From: Gemmatimonadaceae bacterium | GTDB taxonomy: Bacteria; Gemmatimonadota; Gemmatimonadetes; Gemmatimonadales; Gemmatimonadaceae | NCBI GenBank assembly: GCA_025928335.1 | Contig: JAICJQ010000029.1 | Location: forward strand, 1 to 33,293 | Direction of reading: 5' to 3' | Length of the DNA: 33,293 bases | Part shown: positions 1 to 8,401 of the stretch, one piece after another | Numbering within the stretch: the stretch's first letter is position 1 | Layout of the letters: each line of letters opens with the position of its first letter | Made by a program: the position numbers and the translations under genes | The notes under the pieces: model-generated | Database searches by the model: none | Seen by the model: the letters and a program-made list of their open reading frames with translations, nothing else | What the model was told of the DNA's origin: nothing

Positions 1-161
1 AGGGCGCGCTGCATCCGCTCCCAGATGCCGTAGCCGTTGGGACGGATGACCATGCAGCCGCGCACGGGCGAGTAGTCGGCCAGTTCGGCGCGCAGGACCA
101 CCTCGTTGTACCAGGCGCTAAAGTCGGCTTCGCGAGTCGTCAGCTTCTTGTCGTCTGCCAT
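1..161 (-). CDS. proS: Prolyl-tRNA synthetase, N-terminal fragment (runs off the left edge)
   Basis: Charges tRNA-Pro with proline. Only the first 53 residues are inside the window. They read [20 protein letters not shown], then a segment containing [14 protein letters not shown] and GYGIWERMQ (residues 28-51), which is the characteristic N-terminus of the short 'type 3' (archaeal/eukaryote-like, Thermus-like) bacterial ProS that lacks the editing insertion. That subtype is inferred from the N-terminus only. The ATG at 161-159 lies 15 nt after the hisS stop codon, with an AGGA overlapping the end of hisS as a likely ribosome site, so the two synthetases are probably co-transcribed. The catalytic motifs are outside the window. 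Confidence 0.9.
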   Translation of the reverse strand, partial: MADDKKLTTREADFSAWYNEVVLRAELADYSPVRGCMVIRPNGYGIWERMQRA

Positions 162-176
162 TGATCGAATCAGTTC

Positions 177-1457
177 CTAGAGACCAATTTCGGTAATCGC
201 GCGATTCCAGTCGGGTGGTGCGTCCGGCTTCCAGCTGTGCGGTTCAGGCGGGGCTTCGGGTCGTCCCGGGAGATGCAACGTCAGCACCCACTCGGCACCA
301 GCCGCCTTCGCGGAACGTACCTGCTTCATCAGCGGCTGGTCGCGCAATGCGTATTCCACGCTGACGCCGATGCGCCGCAACGCCGTCGCGGCACGACGAA
401 CGTCGCTCTGCTGCGATGGGGCTTCCGCCGCGACCCAGACTTGGGGATGTGGTGCCGCACTAGGAAGCAGGCCACGCTCACGGAGCAACTCGGTGAGCAC
501 CACATCGCCCATCCCGAATCCTAGTGCCGGAAGGTCGACACCGCCCAGCGAGGCGAGGAGCGTGTCGTATCGCCCGCCGCCGCAGATCGCGCGGAGCTCA
601 CCCTTTGCGTCGAACAGCTCGAAGACAATTCCAGTGTAGTATGCCAATCCGCGAACGATTGACAGATCGATCGTCACCCACTCGAGGACGCCGAGTCCCT
701 CGAGACAGGCGAAGTAGCGCCGCATCTCGTCGATCGACGCCTTCACCGCCGCGGCACCGCCGAAGCGTTGGTCGAGTTGGTCGAGGGTCGCCTCTTTCGT
801 GAGGCCCATGAAGTCGTCGATCGCATCGTCGCGCATGCCGGCAGCGGTCAGCTTCTCGCGCGAGACATCCCGTGGCTGTCGATGAATCTTGTCCACGACG
901 CCGAATACCGTGGGATGTCGCTCTTCGACGACGCCGAGCTCGGCGAGGATCGCGTGTAGGAGACGACGATCCGAGACGCGCGCGCGAACGTCGTGCGCCG
1001 ACAGTCCGCAGCCGCGCATCACTTCGATGGCGACCGCGAGCAGCTCGGCGTCGGCGGTGACGTCGGCTTCGCCGATGATGTCGACGTTCAGTTGAAAATG
1101 CTCGCGGAGACGGCCTCGCTGCTGCCGTTCGTAGCGGAAGAGCTGGGGCATCGAAAACCAGCGGATCGGCTTTCGCAGCGCCGCTGCCTTCGCGGCCGCC
1201 ATGCGAGCGAGGGTCGGTGTCATCTCGGGGCGCAACGCGATGTCGCGCCCGCCCTTGTCGGTGAAGTTGTAGAGCTGTCCCACGATCTCGTCACCGCTTT
1301 TCTTGGTATAAAGCTCCAGCGGCTCCAGCGGCGGTCCATCGTATTCGGCGAACGCGAAACGACGCGCGACATCGCGCCACACGTTTGTCACGTGCGCGCG
1401 TTCCGCGAACTGTTCCGGATAGAAGTCACGAAATCCCGGGAGGGCGCCCTGGGCCAT
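177..1457 (-). CDS. hisS: Histidyl-tRNA synthetase, divergent motif 3
   Basis: Class II synthetase that charges tRNA-His; 426 aa, the usual length. Visible are motif 2 (residues 107-122, FRYERQQRGRLREHFQ), the histidine-specific HisA motif (269-276, RGLAYYTG), the glycine-rich GGGRYD (293-298) and a C-terminal region with QPLMKQVRSAKAAGAEW resembling the anticodon-binding domain. Two departures from textbook HisRS: RGLDYY has Ala instead of Asp, and motif 3 reads ALGFGMGDVVL (311-321), so the usual class II motif 3 arginine is replaced by Val320. I believe this combination occurs in a known divergent HisRS clade, but could not check. The intact HisA motif argues against the HisZ regulatory paralogue. 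It starts 9 nt after folC and is followed by proS. Confidence 0.93.
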   Translation of the reverse strand: MAQGALPGFRDFYPEQFAERAHVTNVWRDVARRFAFAEYDGPPLEPLELYTKKSGDEIVGQLYNFTDKGGRDIALRPEMTPTLARMAAAKAAALRKPIRWFSMPQLFRYERQQRGRLREHFQLNVDIIGEADVTADAELLAVAIEVMRGCGLSAHDVRARVSDRRLLHAILAELGVVEERHPTVFGVVDKIHRQPRDVSREKLTAAGMRDDAIDDFMGLTKEATLDQLDQRFGGAAAVKASIDEMRRYFACLEGLGVLEWVTIDLSIVRGLAYYTGIVFELFDAKGELRAICGGGRYDTLLASLGGVDLPALGFGMGDVVLTELLRERGLLPSAAPHPQVWVAAEAPSQQSDVRRAATALRRIGVSVEYALRDQPLMKQVRSAKAAGAEWVLTLHLPGRPEAPPEPHSWKPDAPPDWNRAITEIGL

Positions 1458-1466
1458 CCAGCAAAG

Positions 1467-2774
1467 CTATCCGGCTTTCGACGCGGGCGGCAACAGCGAC
1501 ATCGTATCGCCCACCGTGTGAAACGAGCCGGTGACGAGCACCGAGCCGGCTCCGGACGAGGCACGGTCGATCGCCTCGTGAAAGTCCATCACGACGTCAA
1601 CATCGCGCCCGGTGTCTCGCGCGAAGGCCGCCGCCTCGGCGATGTCCCACGCGCGGCTTTCCGGAGCGGTTGGTGCCATCGTGAGGACGAATCGGGACAC
1701 GACGGTCGACAGCACGCGGATCATGTCGCGCCAGTCCTTGTCGCGCAGGACACAGAGAAGCGCCACGATCGGCTCCGGCGGCGCGACCGATCGCAGCGTT
1801 TGAACGAGGACGTCTACGCCAGCGGGATTGTGCGCGACGTCGAGGATGAATTTGCCCGCGCGCTCGAAGCGGCCGGGAATGCGAACGGCGGGCAGCGCCT
1901 TCGCCCACGTCTCGGCAGACGGAGCGAAGGGCGGTCCCGCGGCTTCCAGCATCGCCATCGCGAAGGCCAAGTTAGCCGCCTGATGCCGGCCCGCGAGGGG
2001 CGTCGTGAGCCGAAGGTGTTGTCCCTTCCACACGACGTCGCACGTCGTACCCGCGGATCCGACGTCCACGTGCTCGAGCCGAATTTCTTCAGTCGCTATT
2101 CGGACGCTCGATGCCGCGTGTTGCTCGGCAAATCGCGCCAGCAGCGCCCCGATTCGGGGGTTGGTCTCACCGATCACCGCGGCGCGGCCTGGCTTGAAGA
2201 TGCCGGCTTTCTCTCGCGCGATCTCGTCGAGAGTTGAGCCGAGGTATTCGGTATGATCCAGGCCGATCGACGTGACTCCCGCGACGATCGGGTCGACCAC
2301 GTTCGTGGAATCGAGTCGTCCGCCGAGCCCGGCCTCGATGACCGCGACGTCGGCGCCGGCACGCGCGAAGTAGTCGAACGCCATCGCCGTCGTCGCTTCG
2401 AAGAAACTGGCGCCGATCTCTTCGACGACCGGCGTGTAGCGCGTGATGAACGACACGACGTCGTCGGCGGGGATCATCTGTCCGCCAACGACCATTCGCT
2501 CCCGAAAATCCACGAGGTGTGGCGAGGTGTACGTCGCGACTCGGTGTCCCATGGAGGTGAGCACCGTGGCCATCGTGGCGACACTGCTTCCCTTCCCATT
2601 GGTGCCGGCAATGTGCAGCGACGGATAGCGCGCTTCGGGGTTGCCGAGGTGCGCCAAGAGCTCGCGCGTGCGTTCGAGGCCGAACTTGAACCCGCCGGTG
2701 GTGCGGGCGAAGAGGTAGTCGAGCGCTTCGCGATAGCCGGCGAGCGCAGGCTGCGCGTTCAGGGCGAGCTCCAC
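1467..2774 (-). CDS. folC: Bifunctional folylpolyglutamate synthase / dihydrofolate synthase
   Basis: Adds glutamate to dihydropteroate or tetrahydrofolate, an ATP-dependent Mur-ligase-type reaction in the cytoplasm. The family signature is clear: YREALDYLFART near the N-terminus, P-loop GTNGKGS (residues 57-63), TSPHLVDFRER, EAGLGGRLDSTN and, in the C-terminal domain, DVAHNPAG. The reading frame is open back to an ATG at 2855, but that would overlap accD by 97 nt and add residues of no family character. I prefer the GTG at 2774, giving 435 aa and a 16-nt overlap with the accD stop; neither start has a strong Shine-Dalgarno. Gene order accD-folC is common in bacteria. Confidence 0.9.
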   Translation of the reverse strand: MELALNAQPALAGYREALDYLFARTTGGFKFGLERTRELLAHLGNPEARYPSLHIAGTNGKGSSVATMATVLTSMGHRVATYTSPHLVDFRERMVVGGQMIPADDVVSFITRYTPVVEEIGASFFEATTAMAFDYFARAGADVAVIEAGLGGRLDSTNVVDPIVAGVTSIGLDHTEYLGSTLDEIAREKAGIFKPGRAAVIGETNPRIGALLARFAEQHAASSVRIATEEIRLEHVDVGSAGTTCDVVWKGQHLRLTTPLAGRHQAANLAFAMAMLEAAGPPFAPSAETWAKALPAVRIPGRFERAGKFILDVAHNPAGVDVLVQTLRSVAPPEPIVALLCVLRDKDWRDMIRVLSTVVSRFVLTMAPTAPESRAWDIAEAAAFARDTGRDVDVVMDFHEAIDRASSGAGSVLVTGSFHTVGDTMSLLPPASKAG

Positions 2775-3625
2775 CCCGTTGCCGCCGGGCGGCCCGACAT
2801 GTGACGCAGCAACTGGCTCACCGTGCGCTTGAGATTTCGGCGATGCGTCACGCAATCGAGCATCCCGTGCTCGAGGAGAAACTCGGATGTCTGGAACCCA
2901 TCGGGCAAGTCCTGACCCAGTGTCTGCTTGATGACACGAGGGCCGGCAAAGCCGATCACCGCGCCAGGCTCGGCGAGGATGGCGTCGCCAAGCATCGCGT
3001 AGCTCGCGCTCACTCCGCCTGTCGTCGGGTTTGTGAGAATCGAGATGTACGGAATGCGCCGTTCAGCGAGTTGCGCGAGCACCGCGGACACTTTGGCCAT
3101 CTGCATGAGCGAGAGAACGCCTTCCTGCATTCGTGCACCGCCCGACGCCGAGACGACGATGAGCGGATACTTTCGCTCGAGCGACCGTTGGGCGAGGCGG
3201 GCGATCTTCTCGCCGACGACCGAGCCCATCGACCCACCCATGAACGCGAAGTCCATCACGCCCAGGCTCACCGGCAGCGAATCGAGCGTTCCCGTGCAGG
3301 CGAGCAGAGCGTCGGTGTCACCCGCGTTCGTGATCGCCTTCTTGAGACGACCCGGATAATCCGGGAACCCGAGTGGATCGGTGGACCGCAGGTCCACCTC
3401 GACTTCCTCCATCGTGGACTCGTCGAGAAGCAGAGCGCAGTAGTCGGCGGCCCGAATGCGACGATGGTAGTCGCAGTTCGGACAGACGTTCATGTTGCGC
3501 TCGAACTTCTCCCGGATGTCAGTGTGGCCGCAGGCCTCACACTTCTCCCAAACGTCGGCCGGGATCTCCAGACGCTGGCGCTTGGGCTGCCGAGGTTTTT
3601 TGTCCTTCTTCGTCCACCATGCCAT
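2759..3625 (-). CDS. accD: Acetyl-CoA carboxylase carboxyltransferase subunit beta
   Basis: Beta half of the carboxyltransferase that moves CO2 from biotin to acetyl-CoA, making malonyl-CoA for fatty acid synthesis. 288 aa, standard length. The N-terminal zinc ribbon is intact (Cys29, Cys32, Cys48, Cys51), and the crotonase-type core shows MDFAFMGGSMGSVVGEK, SASGGARMQEG and NPTTGGVSASYAMLGD. No accA is in the window, so the partner alpha subunit must be encoded elsewhere. The ATG at 3625 has no obvious Shine-Dalgarno. It follows rodA across an inverted-repeat pair and overlaps the start of folC. Confidence 0.96.
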   Translation of the reverse strand: MAWWTKKDKKPRQPKRQRLEIPADVWEKCEACGHTDIREKFERNMNVCPNCDYHRRIRAADYCALLLDESTMEEVEVDLRSTDPLGFPDYPGRLKKAITNAGDTDALLACTGTLDSLPVSLGVMDFAFMGGSMGSVVGEKIARLAQRSLERKYPLIVVSASGGARMQEGVLSLMQMAKVSAVLAQLAERRIPYISILTNPTTGGVSASYAMLGDAILAEPGAVIGFAGPRVIKQTLGQDLPDGFQTSEFLLEHGMLDCVTHRRNLKRTVSQLLRHMSGRPAATGWSSP

Positions 3626-3671
3626 TAGGGCAATTTGGGGGAGTAGGCAAGCTCAGGCTAGGGTTGGAGCC

Positions 3672-3762
3672 GTCATCCTGAGCGAAGCGAAGGACCTACC
3701 GTCCGAACTCGGTTACTAACCAGGGAGGCTGGGTCCTTCGTCGCTTCGCTCCTCAGGATGAC
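3672..3762. repeat. Inverted-repeat pair between rodA and accD (short element, no gene)
   Basis: The left copy (3672-3699) begins GTCATCCTGAGCGAAGCG and ends GGACCTAC. The right copy (3731-3762) is its near reverse complement and ends CTCAGGATGAC. They are separated by about 31 bp of unique sequence. The outer ends share GTCATCCTGA with two other pairs in this window (19411-19835 and 21552-21657); the inner core differs by small changes in the GCGAAGCGA repeats. The pair begins 5 nt after the rodA stop codon. Transcribed from either strand it would fold into a long hairpin, so it may attenuate or process the rodA-accD transcript. No target-site duplication is visible. Confidence 0.85.
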
Positions 3763-3767
3763 GGCCG

Positions 3768-5027
3768 CTAAACCTTGAGCGCGCCCACCATTCCGCCGCG
3801 TCCCTCACTCGAGATCCGCGCTAGGACGCCAACCGACAGCCAGCACGCGAGCATGAACGAACCGCCGTAGCTGAAGAACGGCAGCGGAATGCCCGTGATC
3901 GGCATCAGCCCGAGCGTCATGCCAATGTTCTCCAGCGCGTGCGTGAACCAGCTCGCGAGCAACCCGAAGGCGACCAGGCTGCTGAACGAATCGTTGGCGC
4001 GCTCAGAAATTCGAATGACGCGCAGGAAGAGAAACAGGAACAGCGCGAGCGCCACCATCACGCCGATGAAGCCCAATTCCTCGCCAACGACGGCGAAGAT
4101 GAAATCGGTGTATTGCTCGGGAAGAAATGCGAGGCGTTTTTGCGGACCGTGGAGATAACCGCGCCCGAACCAGCCACCCGAGCCGATCGCGACGCGCGAC
4201 TGAATGACGTGATAGCCGCTGCCGCGCGGATCGACGTTCGGATCGAGGAAAACCTTGAGCCGGTTTTGCCGATAGGGCTTCAGGTGCTCCCACAGCAACG
4301 GCCCGAGAACGCCCATGATCACATTGAGTGCAATGATCGCCAGGGCTTCGCCGAGGAAGGGCTTGTACCAGAGCACGAGGGCAAGAACGGTCAGGAACCA
4401 CGCGCCCCAGATTCGCGAATCGAAACCCAACATCAAGCTGATCACGGGACTCGCGAGCAGCACGAGCAGTTGCCACTCCACACCGGCCCAGAACAGCATC
4501 GCGAAAAAGATTCCGACGAATACGATCGACGTGCCGAGGTCGCCCTGCGCCATGATGAGGAGCAGCGGCAGGCCGGCGACGACCAGCGGCTTCCAGAGCT
4601 CGATCATCGACTTCGGCGCGATACGATTCTGGCTGAGCACGCGTGCCAGCATCAGCACAACGGTGAGCTTCGCCAACTCAGCCGGTTGCCCGAGCCGATG
4701 GCCGGCGATGGTAAGCCAGCCCGATGTGCTCGTCGCCGTGCCGGCACCGGAGCCGAATCCCGCGAGGAGCGCAACGAGAAGCAAGATCGTCAGCCCGTAC
4801 GCGGGGAGCGTCATCCACTCGATGAGCCGCACGGACGCGCGGCTCACGGCGAACGCGCCAAGGATACCGACGCACGTCCAGATCGCCTGGAGTCGGTACG
4901 CGCCCTGTGCGACCGTTTTGACGTCCGTCTGGCCCGCCGAGAAGACGATCGCGAGCCCGTACAGCGTGAGCGCGCAGGCGACGATGACCAGCGGCAGATC
5001 GACGTTGATGCGCCGTGTGACCGGCAT
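3768..5027 (-). CDS. rodA: Rod-shape peptidoglycan polymerase RodA (SEDS family)
   Basis: Membrane glycosyltransferase that polymerises lipid II into glycan strands in the elongasome, working with PBP2. 419 aa with about ten hydrophobic segments. SEDS landmarks include GQPAELAKL, the periplasmic loop with LKVFLDPNVDPRGSGYHVIQS, FLPEQYTDFIFAVVGEE and a C-terminal TGIPLPFFSYGGS. The frame is open further upstream to 5189, but that extension is arginine-rich shadow of mrdA. The ATG at 5027 shares one base with the mrdA stop (TGATG), so translation is probably coupled to PBP2. Confidence 0.95.
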   Translation of the reverse strand: MPVTRRINVDLPLVIVACALTLYGLAIVFSAGQTDVKTVAQGAYRLQAIWTCVGILGAFAVSRASVRLIEWMTLPAYGLTILLLVALLAGFGSGAGTATSTSGWLTIAGHRLGQPAELAKLTVVLMLARVLSQNRIAPKSMIELWKPLVVAGLPLLLIMAQGDLGTSIVFVGIFFAMLFWAGVEWQLLVLLASPVISLMLGFDSRIWGAWFLTVLALVLWYKPFLGEALAIIALNVIMGVLGPLLWEHLKPYRQNRLKVFLDPNVDPRGSGYHVIQSRVAIGSGGWFGRGYLHGPQKRLAFLPEQYTDFIFAVVGEELGFIGVMVALALFLFLFLRVIRISERANDSFSSLVAFGLLASWFTHALENIGMTLGLMPITGIPLPFFSYGGSFMLACWLSVGVLARISSEGRGGMVGALKV

Positions 5028-6820
5028 CAGCCCGTGTTCTCGATCGTGTTCGCGATCTGCGTGTGCAGGTAGTGCGCGATAATCTTCGTCGCAAAGCCGG
5101 CGGAGGTCGCGCCTTCGAACGTGACGTTCGGGACCATGACGACGACGACGATCTGTGGATCGTCGGCGGGCGCCATGCCGGCGAACCACGCCCAGTAGAG
5201 CGGCTTGCCGTTTTTGTCATTGCGCATCGTCTGCGCCGTCCCGGTCTTACCGGCGACCTTGACGCCCTTGATCGCCGCGCCGGCGGCCGTGCCGCCTTCC
5301 GAGACCACGCCCATCATCGCCTTGCGGAGCTGTGCGATCTGCTCGGGAGCAAGTGTGATGCGTTTGGAGAGCTTGGGTGTTCCCTTCTTGATCATCGGCG
5401 TCGGCTCGGTTCCGTCGGTCGCCAGGGCGCTGTAGAACCGCGCCATGTTCACGACGGTCTGCGCGTTTTCACCCTGACCGATCGCCATGTTCAGCGAAAC
5501 TGCCTCGGGCGTCCAATTCCGCGGACCATACTTCTGATTGAAGTAGTCGGGCACGCTCGTCGGGAAACGCGGTTTGTTCTCTTCGGGCAGGTCAATGCCG
5601 CTCTTTCGGTCGAACCCGAGCCCCACGCCGCCCGCAACGAGGCGGCTCAAAGACAGTTTCAAGCCGAGCTGGTAGAAATAGACGTCGCATGATTGCGCGA
5701 TCGCGCCGGCGAGACTCAGACTGCCGTGCCCTTCTTTTCGCCAACAACGCCAGGGACGGTTGCCGAAGTAGTAGAAGCCGTTGCAGGCTTGTGGCATGTG
5801 GGAATCGAAGGTGATGAGACTGTCCTCGAGTCCCATGACCGACGTCGCCAGCTTGAATGTAGAGCCGGGCGGCTGAGTCGCCTGCGTCACCTTGTTGTAT
5901 TCGGGTTGGCGCGGGTCGGTTCGAATGGAATCGTAGTACGACGCCGGCACGCCGCCGACGAACCGGTTCGGATCGATCGAGGGCGAGCTATAGAGGGCGA
6001 GCACCTCGCCCGTCTTCGGGTTCATCGCGATCGCTCCGGCGGCGAGCGAGTCGCCGAAGAGCGAGTGAATGTACTCCTGCAAATCCAGATCGATGTTCGT
6101 GTAGAGCGGTGGTCCTTCCTCGGGCGTGATCGCGTCGCGCGCGCGCCCCGTGGAAACGATGCGATTTTTTGCGTCGACCTCGACGAACTGCACTCCTTCA
6201 CGACCGCGCAGCTCCTGCTCGTACTGCTTCTCGAGCCCGCGCTGACCGATCAACTGACCGGGCTTGTAGCCCGCGCTCGCGAGATTGGTGAGCTGGCCTT
6301 CGCTGATCTCGCCGATGTAGCCGACCAGCGCGCCGACGGCGGTACCATTCGGATAAATCCGCTTCGGAGCCGACTGGATGATCAGGCTCGGGAAGTCCAT
6401 GTGGTGCTCCTCGAGCACCGACACGACGTCGAGCGACGCATCCTGGATGATCACCGTGGGACGCGTCGGGTCGCGATGGAAGCGCCGGATGGCGTCCTGA
6501 TACTGCCTCGGCGTGAGATTGATCGCCGTCTTCAACCGGTCCAGTGTCGAGCGCAACGTGTCCTCGCGCTGGGCGAGGAGCGCGACGGAATATCCGACCA
6601 CGTTCTCGGCGATCGGCTTGTTGTTGCGGTCGAGAATGCGGCCACGCGGCGCGGCCGTCGGGATTTGGCGGAGTCGGTTTTCCTCCGACTGGAGCAGTGA
6701 TTCCTGGTTGCGGATCACCTGCGCGCGAAAGAACGCGCTCAGCAGGAATATGAGCACGCCCGAGACGATGACGCTTGCCGCGCGCCCACGCCGGATGACG
6801 TCGTTCGGATGGAAGCTCAT
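5027..6820 (-). CDS. mrdA: Penicillin-binding protein 2 (elongasome transpeptidase)
   Basis: Class B PBP that crosslinks peptidoglycan during side-wall growth with RodA. 597 aa with one N-terminal membrane anchor (about residues 15-32). The transpeptidase motifs are SxxK = STFK (320-323), S377-C-D379 in place of SxN, and KTG (525-527). Cys346, Cys359, His365 and Cys378 match the spacing of the zinc site described in E. coli PBP2 (Asp, Asp, His, Cys there), so a Zn site with an extra pair of cysteines is plausible; this is inference. The start is the ATG at 6820, since the open frame up to 6982 is a shadow of mreD. It overlaps the mreD stop by 4 nt (ATGA). Confidence 0.95.
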   Translation of the reverse strand: MSFHPNDVIRRGRAASVIVSGVLIFLLSAFFRAQVIRNQESLLQSEENRLRQIPTAAPRGRILDRNNKPIAENVVGYSVALLAQREDTLRSTLDRLKTAINLTPRQYQDAIRRFHRDPTRPTVIIQDASLDVVSVLEEHHMDFPSLIIQSAPKRIYPNGTAVGALVGYIGEISEGQLTNLASAGYKPGQLIGQRGLEKQYEQELRGREGVQFVEVDAKNRIVSTGRARDAITPEEGPPLYTNIDLDLQEYIHSLFGDSLAAGAIAMNPKTGEVLALYSSPSIDPNRFVGGVPASYYDSIRTDPRQPEYNKVTQATQPPGSTFKLATSVMGLEDSLITFDSHMPQACNGFYYFGNRPWRCWRKEGHGSLSLAGAIAQSCDVYFYQLGLKLSLSRLVAGGVGLGFDRKSGIDLPEENKPRFPTSVPDYFNQKYGPRNWTPEAVSLNMAIGQGENAQTVVNMARFYSALATDGTEPTPMIKKGTPKLSKRITLAPEQIAQLRKAMMGVVSEGGTAAGAAIKGVKVAGKTGTAQTMRNDKNGKPLYWAWFAGMAPADDPQIVVVVMVPNVTFEGATSAGFATKIIAHYLHTQIANTIENTG

Positions 6821-7305
6821 GCGGTGCGCATTTCCATGAGTGGACGGAGAATCGACAGTGCGATCACACCGGCCACCGCGGTAACGGCCGCCGAGAGCGG
6901 CGACCACACGAACAACTGCATCGCAAGCTCGGCACCATGCGCGCGGTGGCCGACCAACAGAAAGACCAAATCGAACAGCCACTTCGCGATGAACAAGAAG
7001 AAGCCGTTCAACGCCAGGTTATCAGCGAAGAATACTGCCTTGAGCCAAGACGCGCCGAAGCCGATGATCGACATGCCGAGCGCGGCCGCACCGAACCCGC
7101 CGACGTCGAGTGATCCCGCCACCAGCCCGAGCGCGAAGCCATATAACGCACCCATTCCGGGGCGAAGTCGAACCGCTCCCAGCAGGAGCGCGATGATCAA
7201 GAAATCAGGCGAGGCCCGCAAGGCGAGCAACGGCCTCAGCGTGAAGTGTAGTACGATCAGGATCGCGCAGACGATGATGGTCCGCGCCACGCCGGTCCAA
7301 CTCAT
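6817..7305 (-). CDS. mreD: Rod shape-determining protein MreD
   Basis: Small integral membrane partner of MreC in the elongasome. 162 aa beginning MSWTGVARTII, with about five hydrophobic segments, including a SPDFLIIALLLGAVRLRPGM stretch typical of MreD and GFALGLVAGSLD. MreD is poorly conserved, so the call also rests on position between mreC and mrdA. The ATG at 7305 overlaps the mreC stop by 4 nt (ATGA). The upstream open frame to 7560 is arginine-rich and antisense-like in character, so I excluded it. Confidence 0.9.
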   Translation of the reverse strand: MSWTGVARTIIVCAILIVLHFTLRPLLALRASPDFLIIALLLGAVRLRPGMGALYGFALGLVAGSLDVGGFGAAALGMSIIGFGASWLKAVFFADNLALNGFFLFIAKWLFDLVFLLVGHRAHGAELAMQLFVWSPLSAAVTAVAGVIALSILRPLMEMRTA

Positions 7306-8393
7306 GGTCGCTTCGTTCGAGCGGTGTCGGGGCGAGTTGAGTCGCGAGCCGGTCGTCCCGCGGCGTGCGACGTGTCGGCCTGTGGCGGCGCGAAAGCGCC
7401 GAGCGATCGTCGCACCGAATCGATCGTCGCGCGACGCACCGAGTCGAGTACGGCGGCGCGGGCCTGCGCCTCGAGCTGCGCCGCCTGTTTCGCAATCGAA
7501 TCGCCCGCGGCCGCGATGCGTCGCGTCGCCGAATCCGCGTTGACCGCGGCGCCGCCCCACACATTCCCCGTTCCCTGCGTCACGCGCTGAGCATTGAGAA
7601 CGAGAACGGTCGTAATCCGTGACGGCGTGACGGCGGGGCGCACGAGATACGTGCGGCTCCAGACCTCAGACGTCTTGATCTCCTGGGCGACCGTTCCGAC
7701 CGTAATTCCGCGCGGAAAGACGCCGCCCAAGCCGGCGGTATAGATCACCGTGCCCGGCTTGAGGGTGATCTTCGTCGGCACGTTGCGCATCTCGAGCATG
7801 TACGCGTCGGCGCGTGCGACGCCGGGATTGTGCGGATAGATGATACCGAATGCGGCACCGTCCGCCGACATCGCGCTGGCGTGAAAATCCGGATGCGTAT
7901 AGAGGATCGCGATGCTCATCGACGGATCTGCCGTCTGGATCATTCCCACGATCCCTTCCGGAGCGACAACCGGGCTGTAACGCTTGATGCCCGCGCTGCT
8001 GCCGGCGGTCAACGTGATCGTCGTGACGAGCTCCTCGCTCTGCGCGGTGCTGTGGAGCGCTTCGGCGGGCACGAAGCCCCAGCCAAGTCGCGATCCGAGC
8101 CCGATGAGCTTGCGCAGCTGGTCGTTCTCGGACCTCATGGCCTGCGCATTCGCGGCGCGCAGGGAGAGCGAATCAATCGTCGTTTGGTACTGGTCGCTCG
8201 CGACCCAGGCATTGCGCCATCGCTCGGCGCCGCGCTGCAAGCTGACGAGCGGGGCGACCAATGATCGGCGCAGCCCACTGGCGATCGGCTCGCGGTCTTC
8301 GTCCTTGAGAACGACCATGACGAGCGACAACACGACGCAGCCGGCCAGCAGGCCGACGTCGACGCGATTTCCAAGTCGTGCCGCGTTCGCCAA
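7302..8393 (-). CDS. mreC: Rod shape-determining protein MreC, with long C-terminal tail
   Basis: Periplasmic scaffold of the elongasome, linking MreB/MreD to PBP2. 363 aa: a short cytoplasmic start, one membrane segment (about residues 13-28), a coiled coil (about 55-90) and the beta-barrel MreC core with VVAPEGIVGMI, GLGGVFPRGITVGTV and SRTYLVRPAV. The last ~90 residues go beyond the usual core: an Ala/Arg/Asp-rich, probably helical tail with two DSVRR repeats, then a Pro/Thr/Arg-rich end. The start is TTG at 8393, with GAGGT 6 nt upstream that overlaps the mreB stop. It overlaps mreD by 4 nt. Confidence 0.93.
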   Translation of the reverse strand: MANAARLGNRVDVGLLAGCVVLSLVMVVLKDEDREPIASGLRRSLVAPLVSLQRGAERWRNAWVASDQYQTTIDSLSLRAANAQAMRSENDQLRKLIGLGSRLGWGFVPAEALHSTAQSEELVTTITLTAGSSAGIKRYSPVVAPEGIVGMIQTADPSMSIAILYTHPDFHASAMSADGAAFGIIYPHNPGVARADAYMLEMRNVPTKITLKPGTVIYTAGLGGVFPRGITVGTVAQEIKTSEVWSRTYLVRPAVTPSRITTVLVLNAQRVTQGTGNVWGGAAVNADSATRRIAAAGDSIAKQAAQLEAQARAAVLDSVRRATIDSVRRSLGAFAPPQADTSHAAGRPARDSTRPDTARTKRP

Positions 8394-8401
8394 CGCTTAC
8401 C

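Noticed and set aside
993-2237. Long plus-strand open frame (414 codons) opposite hisS/folC
   Set aside because: Arg/His-rich composition with no family motif, fully antisense to two genes with clear signatures; a by-product of high GC.
5028-5189. Extended starts for rodA, and similarly mrdA (to 6982), mreD (to 7560), tsf (to 20476) and rpsO (to 14654)
   Set aside because: The extra residues overlap or precede neighbouring genes, lack family character, and in each case a conserved ATG lies at the expected position.
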